A stretch of DNA of 58,290 bases from Alphaproteobacteria bacterium (GCA_005884765.1 VAZV01000179.1:1-58290), one strand, 5' to 3'. Shown: positions 27,830-37,049, numbered from the stretch's first letter. The notes: a model not told the origin generated them from the letters alone. Program-made: numbers and translations.

Positions 27830-28765
27830 ATGCTGCCCGGCTTTCGCTTTCTGCTCGCCGCGATCATCTTGGCGACGTCGATACTCATCTTCGGCCTGGG
27901 CGCAGCCGCACTGCTGCGCGCGGCTCACGAGGAGTTTGCCAGTAATCCAACGTGGCGCGCGCCGCCGGAAACGATATTTGCCCAGCAGAGCGAGCCCACC
28001 AAGCCTGTGCTGGCGGCGCTTGTCGTCGAGCCACAGCCGGCGGAGCCGAGAACTCCGGAGACGCTCGTCACCACGGCGCGCGAGGCGCCGGCCACGATCG
28101 CTCCGCCGCCTGAAGAGCCTAACGAGATCGCTGCGCCCAAAGCCGAACCAGCTTCACCGTCCGAGACTACCCAGGAGACCGCCAAATCTGAAACACCTGC
28201 GGAAACGCCGGCTTCAAGCGAGCGAGGCTCGGTCCAGGCCAATGCAACCGCCGGGGCACCCGAGACCGAAACCAAGATCACCGCGATCGACAAGATTGCC
28301 GCGATCCTGGAGACGCCGCCGCCGGCGAGCGACGCCGCTCCGGCCGCGCCCGGGCAAGCGAGCGCGCCGGCCGCGTCCGAAATCGACACCACTCAAACCA
28401 CGATCGCAACACTGGGCGGCCCGCCGGTCGCTGTCGATGCGCCCGCAAGTCCAACGCTGGACAAGGCCGCGATCAAAAAGCAGCGGCTGCGGGCTCGGCG
28501 CGCCAGAGAGCGGCGCAGACTAGCGGCAATACGACGCGCGCAACTGGCGCAACAGGCGGCGCTGCAACCGGCGACCGACCTGTTCGGGCGCACAATTCCT
28601 GTCGCGACACAGTCTAGTCCCATCACACAGGCGCGTGCGACCACACAAGTCCGTCCGATCACGCAGGCACGTCCAATTACACGGGCACGTCCGACCCCAC
28701 AGGCCCGTCCGACCACGCAGGCGAGCCCGATCACACAGGTTGGTCCGCTCACACAGGCGCGCTAA
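27830..28765 (+). CDS. Membrane-anchored low-complexity protein
   Basis: A 311-residue protein. Residues about 5-28 (FRFLLAAIILATSILIFGLGAAALL) form an N-terminal membrane anchor, followed by a conserved HEEFASNPTWRAPPETIFAQ. The middle is Pro/Ala/Glu-rich and likely disordered. A basic segment near residues 218-240 (IKKQRLRARRARERRRLAAIRRAQ) follows. The C-terminus is a degenerate six-residue repeat of the type RPTTQA. I recognise the N-terminal 50 residues from Bradyrhizobium proteins of unknown role. The ATG at 27830 is chosen because it opens the membrane segment. Confidence 0.72.
   Translation: MLPGFRFLLAAIILATSILIFGLGAAALLRAAHEEFASNPTWRAPPETIFAQQSEPTKPVLAALVVEPQPAEPRTPETLVTTAREAPATIAPPPEEPNEIAAPKAEPASPSETTQETAKSETPAETPASSERGSVQANATAGAPETETKITAIDKIAAILETPPPASDAAPAAPGQASAPAASEIDTTQTTIATLGGPPVAVDAPASPTLDKAAIKKQRLRARRARERRRLAAIRRAQLAQQAALQPATDLFGRTIPVATQSSPITQARATTQVRPITQARPITRARPTPQARPTTQASPITQVGPLTQAR
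28615..28764 (+). repeat. Degenerate 18-bp tandem repeat in the C-terminal coding region
   Basis: About eight units of roughly 18 bases of the type CGTCCGACCACGCAGGCA encode RPTTQA-like hexapeptides. The units differ mainly at single positions, as expected from slippage followed by drift. The final unit runs into the stop codon. Confidence 0.85.
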
Positions 28766-28773
28766 TCAGACGC

Positions 28774-29631
28774 TCAGGCGGGGCCGGTTGCAATCGCCGG
28801 CCCGTCAGGCAAACCCCATTCCGACCATGATCCGTCGTAAAGCGCCGGATTTTCGACACCCAGCCGATAGAGCGCGAGCGTGAGGACGGCAGCCGATACG
28901 CCGGACCCGCAGCTTGTAACGATCGGCGCATCGAGCTTCACATCGGCGGCGGAGAATGCCGCGCGCAGCTCGTCAAGCGGCTTCATGGCGCCGGTCGCAG
29001 GATCAAACAACTGGTTGTAGGGGACATTGCGACTGCCGGGGATGTGACCCGGCCGGAGACCCGGTCGGGGCTCCGCCACACGGCCCTCGAAACGATCGCT
29101 GGCACGCGCATCGATCACCTGCTCAGCCCTGCTTGCGACATTGGCGACCATCTGCTGCATGCTGCGGACGCGACGTGCGTCGAACGCGGCCCTGAACGTC
29201 ACGGGTTGTGGCGTGACCGCGCCGGCATCGACCGGATATCCCTCCGCCCGCCATTTTTTCAATCCGCCGTCGAGGAGGCGAACCTGACTGTGACCGTAAG
29301 AAAGGAACATCCACCAGGCGCGCGGGGCCGCGACCCAGCCGCCCGCGTCATAGACCACAACCATGTCGCCGTTGCCGATGCCGAGTGCGCCGACGTCGCG
29401 GCCGAACTGTTCCGCGCTCGGAAACATATGTGGCAACGGACTATCGTGATCCGACACGGCGTCGACATCGAAGAACACCGCGCCGGGAATGTGCGCCTTG
29501 AAATAGTCATCCTTCGGCAGCGGCGTGACACCCGGCATCTTGAACGAAGCGTCGACGACTTTCACATTCGCATCGTTCAGATGCGTGGCAAGCCAGTCGG
29601 TGGAGACGAGCGGGTCGTTGGCGACAGTCAT
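28774..29631 (-). CDS. sseA: 3-mercaptopyruvate sulfurtransferase (two-domain rhodanese)
   Basis: A 285-residue protein of two rhodanese domains. It moves sulfur from 3-mercaptopyruvate (or thiosulfate) to a thiol or cyanide acceptor. The N-domain is inactive as usual (VVVYDAGGWVAAPRAWWMF). The C-domain has the active loop SCGSGVSA with C241, the CG(S/T)GV(S/T)A type of mercaptopyruvate sulfurtransferases. GLRPGHIPGSRNVPYN is also characteristic. The ATG at 29631 is one base after the stop of the upstream rhodanese gene, so the two are coupled. The MPPGAT extension upstream is rejected. Confidence 0.92.
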   Translation of the reverse strand: MTVANDPLVSTDWLATHLNDANVKVVDASFKMPGVTPLPKDDYFKAHIPGAVFFDVDAVSDHDSPLPHMFPSAEQFGRDVGALGIGNGDMVVVYDAGGWVAAPRAWWMFLSYGHSQVRLLDGGLKKWRAEGYPVDAGAVTPQPVTFRAAFDARRVRSMQQMVANVASRAEQVIDARASDRFEGRVAEPRPGLRPGHIPGSRNVPYNQLFDPATGAMKPLDELRAAFSAADVKLDAPIVTSCGSGVSAAVLTLALYRLGVENPALYDGSWSEWGLPDGPAIATGPA

Positions 29632-29632
29632 T

Positions 29633-30046
29633 TCAAGCTTTCTTCTTCGGCTCGTATTTTTCAACCGGACCGCCGGCGTCGCGCCAGGCGGCAAAGCCGC
29701 CGCCCATATGCGCGACCGGCTTTAAGCCCATGTCCTGCGCGGTCTTTGCCGCCAACGCCGAGCGCATGCCGCCGGCGCAATGGAAGATGAACTTCTTGTC
29801 CTGTTGGAAGATCGGTTTCGCATAGGGGCTCAAAGGGTCGATCCAGAATTCCAGCATGCCGCGGGTGCAGGAAAACGCGCCAGGAATGCGGCCGTCGCGC
29901 TCGATCTCGCGGGGATCGCGGATATCGACGATCACTACATCATCGCTTTGCGCGGCCTGGATTGCGTCGGTTGCGCTGAGCGTCTCGATCTCGGCGTTGG
30001 CCTCGTCGATCAGCGACTTGATGCCGCGGTGAATAGTCTGGGGCAT
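29633..30046 (-). CDS. Single-domain rhodanese-like sulfurtransferase
   Basis: A 137-residue single-domain rhodanese with an active-site cysteine C90 in FHCAGGMRSALAAKT. VVIVDIRDPREIERDGRIPGA is the conserved start and GFAAWRDAGGPVEKY the end. The inserted loop RGMLEFWIDPLSPYAKPIFQ is typical of a subgroup in Rhizobiales. It probably carries persulfide sulfur. It is immediately upstream of sseA in one transcription unit. Confidence 0.9.
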   Translation of the reverse strand: MPQTIHRGIKSLIDEANAEIETLSATDAIQAAQSDDVVIVDIRDPREIERDGRIPGAFSCTRGMLEFWIDPLSPYAKPIFQQDKKFIFHCAGGMRSALAAKTAQDMGLKPVAHMGGGFAAWRDAGGPVEKYEPKKKA

Positions 30047-30143
30047 TTTTGTTGCACCTCCCTAAAATATCGAAAACAACCCCATGCAAAGTAGCCTTCC
30101 GGGATCGTCCGGGAGACCAGATCCGGAAATGACGACAGCGGGT

Positions 30144-31319
30144 CTACCGCACCAATTCCTTCATCGCACTTTCCAGACCCTCGATCGTGATCGGGAACAT
30201 GCGCTCCGAAAACAGCCGGCGGATGATGGTGGTCGATTCCGAATAGTCCCAGTGCTTCTGCGCCACCGGATTGAGCCACACCGCGTGCGGATAGGTCCGC
30301 GTGATGCGCTCGAGCCAGACCGACCCGGCCTCTTCATTGACATGCTCGACCGAGCCGCCGGGGACCATGATCTCGTAAGGCGACATCGAGGCATCGCCGA
30401 CGAATACCACCTTGTAGTCGTGCGGGTATTTATGCAGCACGTCCCAGGTCGGCGTGCGGTCGGTGAAGCGCCGCCTGTTCTGCTTCCACACGCCTTCATA
30501 CAGGCAGTTGTGGAAGTAGAAATATTCCATGTGCTTGAATTCGGTCTTTGCCGCCGAGAACAATTCCTCAACCTGCTCGATGTGCGAGTCCATCGACCCG
30601 CCGATATCGAAGAACACCAGGACCTTGACCGCGTTGCGCCGCTCCGGGCGCATCACGACGTCGAGATAGCCGTGGTTGGCGGTCTCCTTGATCGTGGTAT
30701 CGAGATCGAGCTCGTCCGGCGCGCCGGTGCGGGCGAACTTGCGCAGCCGCCGCAGCGCGATCTTGATGTTGCGGATGCCGAGCTCGACATTGCCGTCGAG
30801 ATCCCTGAATTCGCGCTTGTCCCACACCTTCACCGCGCGGTTGTTGCGGTTCTTCTCCTGGCCGATGCGCACGCCTTCCGGATTGTAGCCATGCGCGCCG
30901 AACGGTGAAGTGCCGGCAGTGCCAATCCATTTGTTGCCGCCCTGGTGGCGGCCCTTTTGCTCCTTCAAGCGCTCGCGCAAAGTTTCCATGAGCTTGTCCC
31001 AGCCCATCGCCTCGATCTGCTTCTTCTCTTCTTCGGTGAGGTATTTCTCCGCGAGCTTCTTCAGCCATTCGGCCGGAATGTCCGCCGTCTCCATGGCGTC
31101 AAGCAGGCTCTCCAGCCCCTTGAACACCGTGCCGAACACGCGATCGAACTTGTCGAGATTCCGCTCGTCCTTCACCAAGGCCGTGCGCGACAGATAGTAG
31201 AAATTCTCTACCGTTTGTTCGGCGAGGTTGGCGTCGAGCGCCTCCATCAGCGTCAGATATTCGCGCAAGGTCACCGGGACCTGCGCATCGCGCAATGCGG
31301 TAAAGAATTGCAGGAACAT
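30144..31319 (-). CDS. VWA-domain protein, CoxE-like
   Basis: A 391-residue cytosolic protein with a helical N-terminal part and a C-terminal von Willebrand A domain. The metal site appears as FFDIGGSMDSHIEQV (DxGxS form) and later FVGDASMSPYEIM. CoxE-like VWA proteins work with MoxR-type AAA ATPases in maturing metalloenzymes or remodelling complexes. The MoxR gene is 478 bases away, divergent, with the GlsB gene between them, and is the likely partner. No cofactor enzyme gene is adjacent. Confidence 0.88.
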   Translation of the reverse strand: MFLQFFTALRDAQVPVTLREYLTLMEALDANLAEQTVENFYYLSRTALVKDERNLDKFDRVFGTVFKGLESLLDAMETADIPAEWLKKLAEKYLTEEEKKQIEAMGWDKLMETLRERLKEQKGRHQGGNKWIGTAGTSPFGAHGYNPEGVRIGQEKNRNNRAVKVWDKREFRDLDGNVELGIRNIKIALRRLRKFARTGAPDELDLDTTIKETANHGYLDVVMRPERRNAVKVLVFFDIGGSMDSHIEQVEELFSAAKTEFKHMEYFYFHNCLYEGVWKQNRRRFTDRTPTWDVLHKYPHDYKVVFVGDASMSPYEIMVPGGSVEHVNEEAGSVWLERITRTYPHAVWLNPVAQKHWDYSESTTIIRRLFSERMFPITIEGLESAMKELVR

Positions 31320-31430
31320 CGTTATTAGATCGCCCGGCAGCCCCAGGACGTCAAGAGCCGGACGGGCCTGGACCAGAGAGCTTTTTCAACTAGAATTGTA
31401 CTGGCGAGGTTTGGGCGGGGGCTTTCTCAA

Positions 31431-31676
31431 ATGGGCATCATAGTGGCACTCGTGATCGGCGCGATCGCCGGCTGGCTCGCCGGCTTGATCGTGCGCGGCG
31501 CCGGTTTCGGGCTGATCGGAAACATCGTGGTCGGCATCATCGGCGCGCTGGTCGCAAGCTGGCTGCTGCCGCAACTGGGCGTCAGCCTTGGCGGCAGCGC
31601 GATCCGCGACATCGTCAACGCCACCATCGGCGCGATCGTCGTCTTGGTCATCCTTTCGCTGGTAAGACGCGCCTGA
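31431..31676 (+). CDS. GlsB/YeaQ/YmgE family membrane protein
   Basis: An 81-residue protein of three hydrophobic segments, with the family pattern GIIVALVIGAIAGWLAGLIVRGAGFGLIGNIVVGIIGALVASWLL and a final VVLVILSLVRR. These are small stress-associated inner-membrane proteins, also annotated as transglycosylase-associated, with no defined activity. Confidence 0.88.
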   Translation: MGIIVALVIGAIAGWLAGLIVRGAGFGLIGNIVVGIIGALVASWLLPQLGVSLGGSAIRDIVNATIGAIVVLVILSLVRRA

Positions 31677-31796
31677 CGCATTCCCCCATTCCCGCAACGA
31701 ATGCTGTTTTGGCTGACATTTCCTGTTAAGCCAGAGGCGCTCTCCTGCGCTCGAAAATTGGCACCAAAATTCCTCAAAAACAGGCATCAGGATTAG

Positions 31797-32639
31797 ATGA
31801 AATTTACCGGCACCAAGGACTACGTCGCCACCGATGACCTCAAGATCGCGGTCAACGCCTCGATCGTGCTGGAGCGTCCGCTGCTGATCAAAGGCGAGCC
31901 CGGCACCGGCAAGACCGTGCTGGCCGAGGAAGTCGCCAAAGCGATCGGCGCGCCGCTGTTGACCTGGCACATCAAGTCCACCACCAAGGCGCAGCAGGGC
32001 CTCTACGAATACGACGCGGTGTCGCGCTTGCGCGACAGCCAGCTCGGCGATGCCCGGGTTTCGGATATCGGAAACTACATCAAGCGCGGCAAATTATGGG
32101 ACGCTTTTACGTCCGAAAAACGCCCGGTGCTGCTGATCGACGAGATCGACAAGGCCGATATCGAATTCCCCAACGACCTCCTGCTCGAACTCGATCGCAT
32201 GGAATTCTTCGTCTACGAGACCGGCGAGAACATCAAGGCGAAGCTGCGCCCGATCGTGATGATCACCTCGAACAACGAGAAGGAATTGCCGGACGCGTTT
32301 CTGCGGCGCTGCTTCTTCCACTACATCAAGTTTCCCGACGCCGAGACCATGGGCCGGATCGTCGACGTGCATTTTCCTGGCATCAAGAAGCGCCTGGTCG
32401 AAGAGGCCTTGCGCATCTTCTTCGAGGTCCGCGAGGTACCGGGCCTGAAGAAGAAGCCCTCCACTTCGGAGCTACTGGATTGGCTAAAGCTCCTGCTCAA
32501 CGAGGAAATGACGCCGGAGATGCTGCGGGAGCGCGATCCGCGCAAACTGATCCCCCCGCTGCATGGCGCGCTGCTCAAGAACGAGCAGGACGTGCACCTG
32601 TTCGAGCGATTGGCGTTTTTGAGCCGCCGCGAGGTGTGA
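31797..32639 (+). CDS. MoxR-family AAA ATPase
   Basis: A 280-residue AAA+ chaperone ATPase. Walker A GEPGTGKT is at residues 33-40. Walker B LLIDEID places the key D115 and E116. Sensor-1 is ITSNNEKELPDAFLRRC, with arginine finger region after it. MoxR proteins use ATP to help insert cofactors or assemble complexes together with VWA proteins, here presumably the product of the divergent gene at 30144-31319. Confidence 0.93.
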   Translation: MKFTGTKDYVATDDLKIAVNASIVLERPLLIKGEPGTGKTVLAEEVAKAIGAPLLTWHIKSTTKAQQGLYEYDAVSRLRDSQLGDARVSDIGNYIKRGKLWDAFTSEKRPVLLIDEIDKADIEFPNDLLLELDRMEFFVYETGENIKAKLRPIVMITSNNEKELPDAFLRRCFFHYIKFPDAETMGRIVDVHFPGIKKRLVEEALRIFFEVREVPGLKKKPSTSELLDWLKLLLNEEMTPEMLRERDPRKLIPPLHGALLKNEQDVHLFERLAFLSRREV

Positions 32640-32674
32640 GGGGCACTCTCAAACAGCAGTGGTCAACTCACTCC

Positions 32675-32766
32675 GTCGTTGCCGGGCTCGACCCGGCTGT
32701 CCATCCCCTTCGAAAGAACTTGTTGTGAGCTGGATGGATGCCCGGATCAAGGTCCCGGCATGACGA
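32675..32766. repeat. Intergenic inverted repeat (GTCGTTGCCGGGC type)
   Basis: Starts GTCGTTGCCGGGCTCGACCC and ends GTCCCGGCATGACGA; inner arms TCCATCC and GGATGGA are complementary. It belongs to the same class as the elements at 3141 and 4679. It lies between the MoxR gene and the convergent MFS gene. Confidence 0.75.
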
Positions 32767-32831
32767 GTGTCTTTGCGAATGACGGCTTGGATCACAACAG
32801 ACCTTTGCGTTCTCGTTGGCAAACGCTTGGA

Positions 32832-34073
32832 CTAGCCGTCAGTCGCGCGGCGAGCCGATGCTCTGGCCGACAGTCGCGGCGCCAAAGCGATCGCGAGCGG
32901 CAAAATTGCAGCCGCGGTGATTGCCGTCGCCATCATGGCCCCGCGTGACCCTACCGCATCACCCAACATCCCGAAAAGGATCGGCGCTATCGCACCGGCA
33001 CCGATCGTGCCGGTATAGAAGATTGCGAAACCCCGCTCCGTGCGACCGGATGGCGCCAGTTCGGGAACGGTGCCGTAGAGGACCGAGGAGGTGCCGTTGA
33101 GCATGAGGCCGACAACGGGCAAAAGCACCAGCACCGCGACGAGCGGTAACACCAGGACGGAAAGGATTGCGGCGGCCGTGCCCGCCTCGGTCAGGAGCAC
33201 CGTCGCGAGTACGCCGAATCGTGCCCCCAGCCAGCCGCATGCAAACTTCCCGGCAGCACCGCCAATGAACACCAAGGCAAGCGCCGAGCCGATCGTCGAT
33301 AAGGTTGCACCTTGCTCCTTCAGCAAGAACGGCAGGAACGTCAGAAATCCCATGCGCACGCTGGAGTCGAGGATTCCAATAGTCAGGAGCAGCGTGAATC
33401 CTTCGTGCGTGCCGGAGAAGTGGTGTTCGGTTTTTTTACTCGGGGAAACCGGCCGCAGGTTGGCTGGAAAAAAGATCGCCACGGCCACCGCGACGACCGC
33501 ACCGAGCGCGGAGAGAAACCACACCATTTGGTGCCAGGACATCAAGGCCAATAAAAGAGACGCCCCGCTGGGAATTGCGGCCTTGCCGACGTCGCCAGCG
33601 AAATTGTAAGTGCCTAGCGGACCGCGTGCGTCGTCTTGATAGGCGCGCGAAACCGCGGCCGACGCAATGGGATGCTGCGTGCTCAATCCGCACCCGGTCA
33701 CCACAAGCGCAACGCATAATCCGGCCAACCCGGCCGAATAGCCTGCCAGCACGTAGCCAATCGCCGCCAATGCCGTACCGAGAGCCAGCGCGGTGCGCCC
33801 TCCGAGACGCTCCGCTGCCTGTCCTGCCGGCACCTGCAGTCCCGCCATGGTGGCGGCGGCAAGTCCGCGCAAGAATGCCAACGCACCGTAGCCGAGCCCA
33901 AACTCGGCCTGCCAAATCGGCAACAACAGATAGATCAAATCGGTGTAGCCGTCGTGCAGTGCGTGCGCCGCACAGGCAGTCCAGAGCGTCCGTCCGCGAG
34001 ATAGCGCCCGGGCATCCGCATTTCTGCCGTTTGCGTCTAACGCCGCCATCAGCAATCCGGTTCGCTCGTCCAT
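32832..34073 (-). CDS. MFS transporter, fosmidomycin-resistance (Fsr)-like
   Basis: A 413-residue twelve-helix major facilitator. The first helix segment CAAHALHDGYTDLIYLLLPIWQAEFG matches Fsr-type efflux proteins, and the second half has a matching bundle. It probably exports a small toxic compound by proton antiport. The exact start is uncertain: ATG at 34073 or 34049. It is divergent from a LysR regulator, which likely controls it. Confidence 0.85.
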   Translation of the reverse strand: MDERTGLLMAALDANGRNADARALSRGRTLWTACAAHALHDGYTDLIYLLLPIWQAEFGLGYGALAFLRGLAAATMAGLQVPAGQAAERLGGRTALALGTALAAIGYVLAGYSAGLAGLCVALVVTGCGLSTQHPIASAAVSRAYQDDARGPLGTYNFAGDVGKAAIPSGASLLLALMSWHQMVWFLSALGAVVAVAVAIFFPANLRPVSPSKKTEHHFSGTHEGFTLLLTIGILDSSVRMGFLTFLPFLLKEQGATLSTIGSALALVFIGGAAGKFACGWLGARFGVLATVLLTEAGTAAAILSVLVLPLVAVLVLLPVVGLMLNGTSSVLYGTVPELAPSGRTERGFAIFYTGTIGAGAIAPILFGMLGDAVGSRGAMMATAITAAAILPLAIALAPRLSARASARRATDG

Positions 34074-34205
34074 CCCCGGTCGGAGAGAATTCCTCCCAAG
34101 GTAGATTCGGCCTTGCGGCTATTTCTGTTTGTGGATTGGCATAGCTGGCTAGCGACGAACCCTCAATTGAGCTATTTTCTCGTTAGATGGGAGAAAAATT
34201 CACAC

Positions 34206-35192
34206 ATGGTTGAATTGCCGCCCCTCAATGCGATCAGAGCCTTCGAGGCCGCGGCGCGGCGCGGCAGCTTTGTTGAAGCAGCGAAAGATCTGCACGTTAC
34301 CCACTGGGCGATCGGGAAGCAGATAAGGCATCTGGAGGACTGGCTCGGCCTCCCGCTGTTCGAGCGACGCGCGCGCGGCGTCGCGCTGACGGACCATGGC
34401 GCGGACCTCCTGACCGATGTCAGTGCGGCACTCTCGCGCCTGACGTCGGCAACGGGCAGACTTCGACAGCCTCGCTCCGCACGCCGCGTCTTGGGCATCG
34501 TTCGCGTCAACGCGTTGTCGAGTTTCGCCCTGCGTTGGCTGCTGCCGCGGCTCTCGAGATTCCAGGAATCCTATTCGGGCGTCGAGGTGAAAATTTCAAC
34601 CACGTCGCGCAAGCTCCGTTATGTCGGCACCGCCTTCGACATCGGCATACGCTCGGGCGTGGAGTACGGGTCCGGAATTCACTGCGAGACGCTGATGCCG
34701 GACCGGCGGCTCCCTGTGTGCAGTCCAAGAATCTTGCGCGACCGTCCGGTGGAAACTGCGCACGACCTGCGACGGCACGTCTTGTTGCATTCCACAACGA
34801 CGCGCTCGGCGTGGCCGCAATGGTTCTCGGCGGCGGGCGTCTCGGGCTTGGCGCCGGTTCGACACCTTGAGCTGGACCACGTCTACCTTCAGCTTCAGGC
34901 TGCCGTCGATGGCCTGGGCATCGCTCTGGGATCTCTGCACCTGATTGAAGCCGACATCGCAGCCGGTCGCCTGGTTTGTCCCATCGCGGCCCCCGAATTG
35001 CGGGCCGACGACTATCAACTTGTCATCAGAGATGATCGCCTGCGCGATCCTGCCATCGAGGCGTTCCGAAGCTGGATTCTCGCCGCCGCCCAGGAGCCAT
35101 TGCCGAGCATCGAAACACCCCTCCGCCAAAATCACCCGACAGGCTCTCCACGCAGACGGACCAGATCCGAGGCTCAGCGCGGCGACAGATAG
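34206..35192 (+). CDS. LysR-family transcriptional regulator, GcvA-like
   Basis: A 328-residue regulator. The N-terminal helix-turn-helix is LPPLNAIRAFEAAARRGSFVEAAKDLHVTHWAIGKQIRHLEDWLGLPLFERRARG, of the GcvA subgroup. The substrate-binding region continues to about residue 300, followed by a basic tail. The ATG at 34206 has GGGAGAA before it; a longer open frame from 34113 includes the promoter. It is divergent from the Fsr-like gene. Near 34163-34172 the sequence CTCAATTGAG is a perfect palindrome. Confidence 0.9.
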   Translation: MVELPPLNAIRAFEAAARRGSFVEAAKDLHVTHWAIGKQIRHLEDWLGLPLFERRARGVALTDHGADLLTDVSAALSRLTSATGRLRQPRSARRVLGIVRVNALSSFALRWLLPRLSRFQESYSGVEVKISTTSRKLRYVGTAFDIGIRSGVEYGSGIHCETLMPDRRLPVCSPRILRDRPVETAHDLRRHVLLHSTTTRSAWPQWFSAAGVSGLAPVRHLELDHVYLQLQAAVDGLGIALGSLHLIEADIAAGRLVCPIAAPELRADDYQLVIRDDRLRDPAIEAFRSWILAAAQEPLPSIETPLRQNHPTGSPRRRTRSEAQRGDR

Positions 35193-35304
35193 GTCAGCGT
35201 TGAGGTCAGAGCGCCGTTTGAGCGTCGGCCGGCCGCTTCCGGGCTTCCCGACAGATGCACATGCTGAGAGTTCGTCGGCACTTCGCGAAGGCGCTATGAG
35301 GCCA

Positions 35305-36948
35305 CTAGCCCGCTATCGACCCCACTGCCGCCTCCGGCAGTTTCCGGGCGCGGATCATATCCGAGGCCTTGTCGGCGATCATCATGGTCGAGGCGTTGAG
35401 GTTGGCGGAGATCATCCGCGGCATGATCGAGGCGTCGATCACGCGAAGACTCTCGAGCCCGTGCACGCGCAACTGGTCGTCGACTACAGCCCACGTGCTG
35501 CCGGCCGGGCCCATGCGGCAGGTGCATCCGGGATGGAATGTCGTGGTGCCCCGTTGCGTTGCTGCTGCCAGGAATTCATCGTCGCTCTGCACGCCGGGTC
35601 CGGGAAAATCCTCATATTCGTAATAGGGCGCAAGCGGCGTCGATTTGAGCAGGCGCCGCGCCAGCTTCATGCCGGCGACGACGACACGACGGTCGAGCTC
35701 GGCGGCGAGATAGTTGGTTTGAATGATCGGCTGCTGGAACGGATCGGCCGAGCGGATGCGAACGTAACCGCGGCTCTCGGGGCGCTGCTGCCAGGATGCG
35801 ACCGTCATGCCGGGCCGCTCTTCGAGCTGGCCCTGGACACCTTCCTTGTAGCTTGCGGGCGTAAAGGTCAGTTGCAAATCCGAGCTCTCGGTGGTCTCGC
35901 CGGAATGCCAGAAGCAATAGACCATGGTCGGCGACAACGAGAGCAGGCCGCGCCGGGTCGTCGCCCATTTGAGGGCTTCGACCCAGAGATGCAGACCGCG
36001 CCTGAGTTCGTTGATGGTCTTGATGTTCTTGACGCGCGCGACCGAACGCGGCGCGTAATGATCCTGCAACCCCTCGCCGACGCCCGGCAACGCATGGCGC
36101 ACCTCGATACCGAGCGAGCGCAGCAGGTCGGGTGAACCGACGCCCGACAATTGCAGAAGCTGCGGCGAATTGTAGGTGCCGCCTGCAAGGATCACTTCCT
36201 TGGTCGCGCGTACCTCCACGGCCACGCCATCTTTGCCGCCCTTCATATAGCGCACGCCGACCGCGCGCTTGCCTTCGAAGATGATGTTGGTGGCATGGGC
36301 ATGCGTGCGCACATCGACGTTCGGCCGCTTGCGCGCCGGGTGCAAGAACGCGGTCGCAGCACTGACGCGCAGCCCGTTCTTGATCGTGCGCTGGGCGTAG
36401 GAGACGCCCTCCTGGATCGCGCCGTTGTAATCAAGGTTGCGCGGAATGCCGAGCGAGATCGCGCCCGCCATGAAGGCTTCGCAGAGCGGATCCTTCCAGT
36501 CCATGGTGGTGACGGTGAGAGCGCCGTCGCGGCCGCGATAGGTGTCATCGCATTCGCCGATCCGGCACTCCAGCCGCTTGAAATACGGCAGCACGTCCGG
36601 ATAGCCCCAACCGCGATTGCCGAGCTGCGCCCAGGTATCGAAATCCTGGCGCTGGCCGCGATTATAGATGTGGCCGTTGATCGAGGAGGAGCCGCCGAGC
36701 GTCTTGCCGCGCGGCGCATAGATGCTGCGTCCGCCCGTGTAGGGGCCGGGCTCCTGCTGGTACGCCCAGTTGATGCTCTTCATGTGGAAGGTCTTGATGA
36801 AGCCCGCCGGCAGATGGATGTAGGGGTGCCAATCGCGCGGACCTGCTTCGAGCACGCAGATGGAGGTAATCCCATCCTCGCTAAGCCGGTTCGTCAGCAC
36901 GCTTCCGGCCGAGCCCGCGCCCACAATCACATAATCGAACGTTTCCAT
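35305..36948 (-). CDS. GMC-family FAD oxidoreductase (choline/alcohol dehydrogenase type)
   Basis: A 547-residue flavoprotein of the glucose-methanol-choline family. The FAD motif GAGSAG is at residues 10-15. GKTLGGSSSINGHIYNRG and GTYNSPQLLQLSGVGSP are the two GMC signatures. The catalytic histidine is H472 in FHPGCTCRMG, and the second base region is ANLNASTMM. The substrate is an alcohol; choline, polyol or sugar cannot be separated from sequence. The ribosome site GAGAAAG precedes the ATG. Its neighbour SMP-30 lactonase suggests a sugar-to-lactone route. Confidence 0.93.
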   Translation of the reverse strand: METFDYVIVGAGSAGSVLTNRLSEDGITSICVLEAGPRDWHPYIHLPAGFIKTFHMKSINWAYQQEPGPYTGGRSIYAPRGKTLGGSSSINGHIYNRGQRQDFDTWAQLGNRGWGYPDVLPYFKRLECRIGECDDTYRGRDGALTVTTMDWKDPLCEAFMAGAISLGIPRNLDYNGAIQEGVSYAQRTIKNGLRVSAATAFLHPARKRPNVDVRTHAHATNIIFEGKRAVGVRYMKGGKDGVAVEVRATKEVILAGGTYNSPQLLQLSGVGSPDLLRSLGIEVRHALPGVGEGLQDHYAPRSVARVKNIKTINELRRGLHLWVEALKWATTRRGLLSLSPTMVYCFWHSGETTESSDLQLTFTPASYKEGVQGQLEERPGMTVASWQQRPESRGYVRIRSADPFQQPIIQTNYLAAELDRRVVVAGMKLARRLLKSTPLAPYYEYEDFPGPGVQSDDEFLAAATQRGTTTFHPGCTCRMGPAGSTWAVVDDQLRVHGLESLRVIDASIMPRMISANLNASTMMIADKASDMIRARKLPEAAVGSIAG

Positions 36949-36981
36949 CGGACTTTCTCTAAACGCGCTCTTTGTTTTGGC

Positions 36982-37049
36982 GCGTTTTCTTCACGCGAAC
37001 CGGTTTCCACCCCCGGATCGAGTCCGAGGGCATGCTTCGCTTGAAAACG
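36982..37049. repeat. Repeat, GCGTTTTCTTCACGCGAACC family, copy 2
   Basis: Same start as the copy at 19223 (GCGTTTTCTTCACGCGAACCG, then GTTTCCAC), then an insertion CCCCGGATCGAGTCCGAGG and the end CTTGAAAACGT. It lies between the GMC and GNAT genes and overlaps the GMC leader region only. Confidence 0.85.

Noticed and set aside
28615..28764. Regular short repeats that could suggest a CRISPR array.
   Set aside because: Units are contiguous 18-base codon triplet repeats without spacers and lie in a coding frame.
30144..32639. MoxR plus VWA as part of a phage-defence system of the MoxR-VWA type.
   Set aside because: No effector (PP2C, serpin, nuclease or protease) gene is near, and neighbours are housekeeping-like genes.
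34945..36135. A 396-codon open frame on the plus strand.
   Set aside because: Overlaps the LysR end and is antisense to the GMC oxidoreductase.
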